DNA from: UBA993 sp964436815
GTDB lineage: Bacteria > Bacillota > Dethiobacteria > DTU022
NCBI GenBank assembly: GCA_964436815.1
Contig: CAYTER010000030.1
Coordinates: 1 to 25,430 of the forward strand
Direction: 5' to 3'
DNA: 25,430 bases
The stretch's first letter is position 1. Each line of letters opens with the position of its first letter. A program made the position numbers and the translations under genes. The notes beneath the pieces were generated by a model. The model was given only the letters and a program-made list of their open reading frames with translations, searched no databases and was not told the origin of the DNA. Shown piece after piece: positions 22,965 to 25,430 of this stretch.

Positions 22965-24602
22965 CTATTCGCCAACCACCAGATCGACAAACTGCCCCGG
23001 AAGAATTTCAGCGCCCGGTTCCGGGAACTGTTCGATAACGTGACCGGTAGAACCAATGGTAAATTTATAACGGACACGCGGCCTGAGTTCATTTTCTTCC
23101 AAGTATTCTATCGCTCCTGCTTCTGAATAGCCGACTAGATCGGCCAGTGGGAAGGGCCCGCGCCCCTGGCTGATATAGACAACTATTTCTTCACCGCGTG
23201 AAATGCGGAACGATTCACCGGGTACCTGACGATAGATTAAACCTTCAGGAATCTCCTCGTTATATTCCCTGACCACGCTCATGTTCAGTTCAAGGTCTCG
23301 CAGGATTACCCTGGCTTCCATTTCAGTCCGTCCTGACAGGTCAGGGGTAACGATAAATTCCGGCCCACTACTGACATAGAGATCAATGATCCGGTTTTTG
23401 CGGACTACCCTGCCCTCAGGAGGCTCTGTTTTAACAACATTGCCAACAGGTATCTCTTCATCATAGATGTAAAATATTTCCTCATTGGGGATCAGCCCCG
23501 CTTCCCTCAACTGCTGAACGGCATCACCCTGGGTTAAATCCCTGACAATCGGCACCGTCACTTCCGGAACCAGAATAAAGCTGCTGATCATATAGCCTGC
23601 TGCAGCTACCAGTGCAAAGAGAAGCAGTAGCGCAATCAAAGGTTTAGCCCAGTTACGTTTGATTTTAGGGGGTACTTTGAAACTGCTGCGCTTAGAAGTT
23701 GAATCGACTGGACGGCGAATGACATCCTTCTCATAGCCTTCATCCAGATTAACTGTTTTATGGGGCCTGTTTTGGTGAGGCAGCCCGTTTTCTTCTGCGT
23801 GTTGCAAATCATCCAGGAAATCTGCCGCACTTTGATAGCGATTTTCTGTATCTTTCTCCACCGCCCGGTGAATGATCTGTTCCAGGGCCAGTGGAAGGTC
23901 TTCAACCAGAACCCGTGGCGGAATAATCTGATCCTGGATATGTTTCATCGCAACAGCCACCGGACTTTCCCCGCCAAAGGGCACTTTACCGGTAACCATC
24001 TCGTAGAGCACAATACCCAGAGAATAAAGATCGGACTGTTTACCGGCCAACTCTCCACGGGCCTGTTCAGGTGAGATATATTGAACAGTTCCGATTATTT
24101 CATCTCCAACAGTTACGGTAACACCATCGCCGGCAATGGCAATACCAAAATCGGTGACCTTTATTTTACCATCATTGGAAAAGAGAATATTCTGCGGCTT
24201 GATATCGCGGTGGACAACTCCGGCACTGTGCGCTTTTTCAAGCGCTTCAGCAATCTGACGGGTTATAGAAATTGCTTCACTGACAGGCAGTTTTCCCTTT
24301 TCCCTGATATATTGCTTGAGGTTAAAACCTTCAACAAATTCCATAACCATGAAATAAGTGCCGTTTTCCTCGCCCACATCGTAAATGTTTACTATGTTGG
24401 GATGCGAAAGTGCTGCCGCCGACTGGGCTTCCCGCTCGAAGCGGCGTATAAATGCAGCATCGCCGGTCATCTGGTCTTTCAGCACCTTGATCGCTACGGT
24501 TCTTTTTAAAAGCAGATCGCGGCCCTTGTAAACCCGGGCCATCCCGCCTTCGGCAATTTTGTCGATTATTTCATAGCGTTCAGCCAGTATTTTACCAACC
24601 AT
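22965..24602 (-). CDS. prkC: PASTA-domain Ser/Thr protein kinase (PrkC)
   Basis: Membrane kinase that in related bacteria senses muropeptides or cell-wall precursors and phosphorylates proteins in growth and dormancy control. The 545-residue protein has an N-terminal kinase domain with the GEGGMARVYKG-like loop, Lys39 in VAIK, catalytic HRD (131-133) and DFG (151-153). A single membrane helix lies at about 318-341. Three extracellular PASTA repeats fill residues 345-545. Read from the sequence, the last repeat ends at VDLVVGE with no extra tail. The ATG overlaps the stp stop by 1 nt (TAATG), so kinase and phosphatase are translationally coupled. Confidence 0.97.
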   Translation of the reverse strand: MVGKILAERYEIIDKIAEGGMARVYKGRDLLLKRTVAIKVLKDQMTGDAAFIRRFEREAQSAAALSHPNIVNIYDVGEENGTYFMVMEFVEGFNLKQYIREKGKLPVSEAISITRQIAEALEKAHSAGVVHRDIKPQNILFSNDGKIKVTDFGIAIAGDGVTVTVGDEIIGTVQYISPEQARGELAGKQSDLYSLGIVLYEMVTGKVPFGGESPVAVAMKHIQDQIIPPRVLVEDLPLALEQIIHRAVEKDTENRYQSAADFLDDLQHAEENGLPHQNRPHKTVNLDEGYEKDVIRRPVDSTSKRSSFKVPPKIKRNWAKPLIALLLLFALVAAAGYMISSFILVPEVTVPIVRDLTQGDAVQQLREAGLIPNEEIFYIYDEEIPVGNVVKTEPPEGRVVRKNRIIDLYVSSGPEFIVTPDLSGRTEMEARVILRDLELNMSVVREYNEEIPEGLIYRQVPGESFRISRGEEIVVYISQGRGPFPLADLVGYSEAGAIEYLEENELRPRVRYKFTIGSTGHVIEQFPEPGAEILPGQFVDLVVGE

Positions 24603-25351
24603 TAAGTCTGACGACCCCCAATACCGGTTGCGATGACAACAGTAATATTATCAAATCCACCACGTTCATTAGCCATTTCAATGAGAACCTCGGCTATCTT
24701 TGCCGGCTCAATATGCTCAGTCACAACAGACAATATCTCCTCGTCACGCACCATATTAGTCAAACCATCAGTGCAAAGAAGGATTGTGGAGCCACTTTCA
24801 AGCTCCTCTTCGCAAATATCAACCGTAATTTCATAGTCGATTCCGAGGGCGCGAGTCAGAATATGGCGCTGGGGATGACAGCGAGCTTCCTCCGGGGATA
24901 TTTCGCCGGATTCGACCAGCTTCTCTAATAGGGAGTGATCCTTTGTTAAGGGTATTATCCGATTATTGTTAATCTCGTAAGCCCTGCTGTCTCCGACATG
25001 ACCGATTGTCAGATGCCTGTCACACAAAAGCGCTGCCGTTACAGTAGTGCCCATTCCTTTTTGTGATGCTTTTTTATCAGCCTCATTTAAGATCTGCCTG
25101 TTGGCTTCTAAGATAAATTCTTCGATCACTTTCCGGCTAGGCTCTTCCGGAACCAGGGAGTTTGGCTTGACTCTCAACCAGGCTTCTTCGGCCGCTTTCA
25201 CGGTAAGATCACTGGCTACATTGCCGGCACGATGACCGCCCATACCATCAGCCACAACCAATAAAGCCCGATTGCCTTCCATAACGGCAAAACAGCTGTC
25301 TTCATTTCGAGCTCTTTCTTTGCCCCTGTTGGTAAGTGATGCTACCTGCAA
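24602..25351 (-). CDS. stp: PP2C-type Ser/Thr protein phosphatase (Stp/PrpC)
   Basis: Soluble metal-dependent phosphatase that reverses PrkC phosphorylation. The 249-residue protein has the complete PP2C metal site: RNEDS (Asp18), VVADGMGGH (Asp35), GHVGDSRAY, LLCTDGLTNMV and GGFDNITVV. Length is normal for the bacterial family. The start is TTG with GGAGG 9 nt upstream. It is the first gene after the promoter at the right edge and heads the stp-prkC-rsgA-rpe unit. Confidence 0.96.
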   Translation of the reverse strand: MQVASLTNRGKERARNEDSCFAVMEGNRALLVVADGMGGHRAGNVASDLTVKAAEEAWLRVKPNSLVPEEPSRKVIEEFILEANRQILNEADKKASQKGMGTTVTAALLCDRHLTIGHVGDSRAYEINNNRIIPLTKDHSLLEKLVESGEISPEEARCHPQRHILTRALGIDYEITVDICEEELESGSTILLCTDGLTNMVRDEEILSVVTEHIEPAKIAEVLIEMANERGGFDNITVVIATGIGGRQT

Positions 25352-25396
25352 TAAAAATGGCCTCCATCGTTGTTTTTATAGGCCTGCTTACCCCTC

Positions 25397-25425
25397 AGTA
25401 TAGCAAAGTGGCCGCCTTCGGGCAA
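25397..25425 (-). promoter_or_regulatory. Candidate promoter of the stp-prkC-rsgA-rpe operon
   Basis: On the minus strand TTGCCC (25420-25425) and TATACT (25397-25402) are spaced by 17 nt, about 45 nt before the stp start. In many Firmicutes this operon also receives read-through from rlmN upstream; that gene would be outside the window. Confidence 0.55.
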
Positions 25426-25430
25426 CATGG

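Overview
The window looks like a chromosomal segment of a Clostridia-like Bacillota (Firmicutes) genome, probably a draft or metagenome-assembled one. The main reason is the linked order stp-prkC-rsgA-rpe, a conserved Firmicutes arrangement that here runs straight into ribD-ribE-ribBA-ribH. Other signs are strong AGGAGG ribosome binding sites, frequent TTG start codons, sigma-A style promoters and a PASTA-domain Ser/Thr kinase. I cannot name a genus. Positions 11367-11466 are exactly 100 Ns, so the join between the left (1-11366) and right (11467-25430) parts is a scaffold inference.

Left part. A tRNA-Leu(GAG) gene with a near-consensus promoter lies at the left edge (minus strand). Next, on the plus strand, come a fatty-acid/aryl-CoA ligase and two Liv-type ABC ATPases (livG, livF). 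They end at a strong terminator followed by a 32-bp-period tandem repeat array. The two permeases (livM, livH) and the lipoprotein binding protein (livK) of what must be the same type of transporter are on the opposite strand, converging on that array. Together the six genes suggest import of a carboxylic acid or amino acid, possibly coupled to CoA activation. Divergent from livK is a plus-strand cluster: a cytoplasmic (alpha/alpha)6-type glycosidase of unknown specificity, a GPH/MFS sugar symporter overlapping it by 4 nt, and a YbaK-type aminoacyl-tRNA deacylase. This cluster runs into a second copy of the same repeat family, which contains the N gap.

Right part. All genes are on the minus strand, and tight spacing suggests two transcription units. 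The first (promoter at the right edge) is stp-prkC-rsgA-rpe: reversible Ser/Thr phosphorylation, ribosome small-subunit maturation and the pentose phosphate pathway. The second (promoter at about 21334-21362) carries riboflavin synthesis (ribD, ribE, ribBA, ribH), DNA replication and repair (polA, mutM), CoA synthesis (coaE) and two nitrilase-superfamily genes. No FMN riboswitch is visible in the roughly 40-nt leader of this operon.

The observations most worth following are: a nitrilase-fold pseudoenzyme that has lost all three catalytic residues and is translationally coupled to an intact nitrilase homologue; a zinc-ribbon-like CxxC-x10-CxxC tail on the LivM permease; the transporter split into two convergent units by a terminator-like, G-quadruplex-prone repeat array, whose 46-nt head recurs identically 7.7 kb away at another tail-to-tail junction; and a CxC (rather than CxxC) zinc finger in MutM. 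I saw no phage, insertion sequence, CRISPR array or defence genes.
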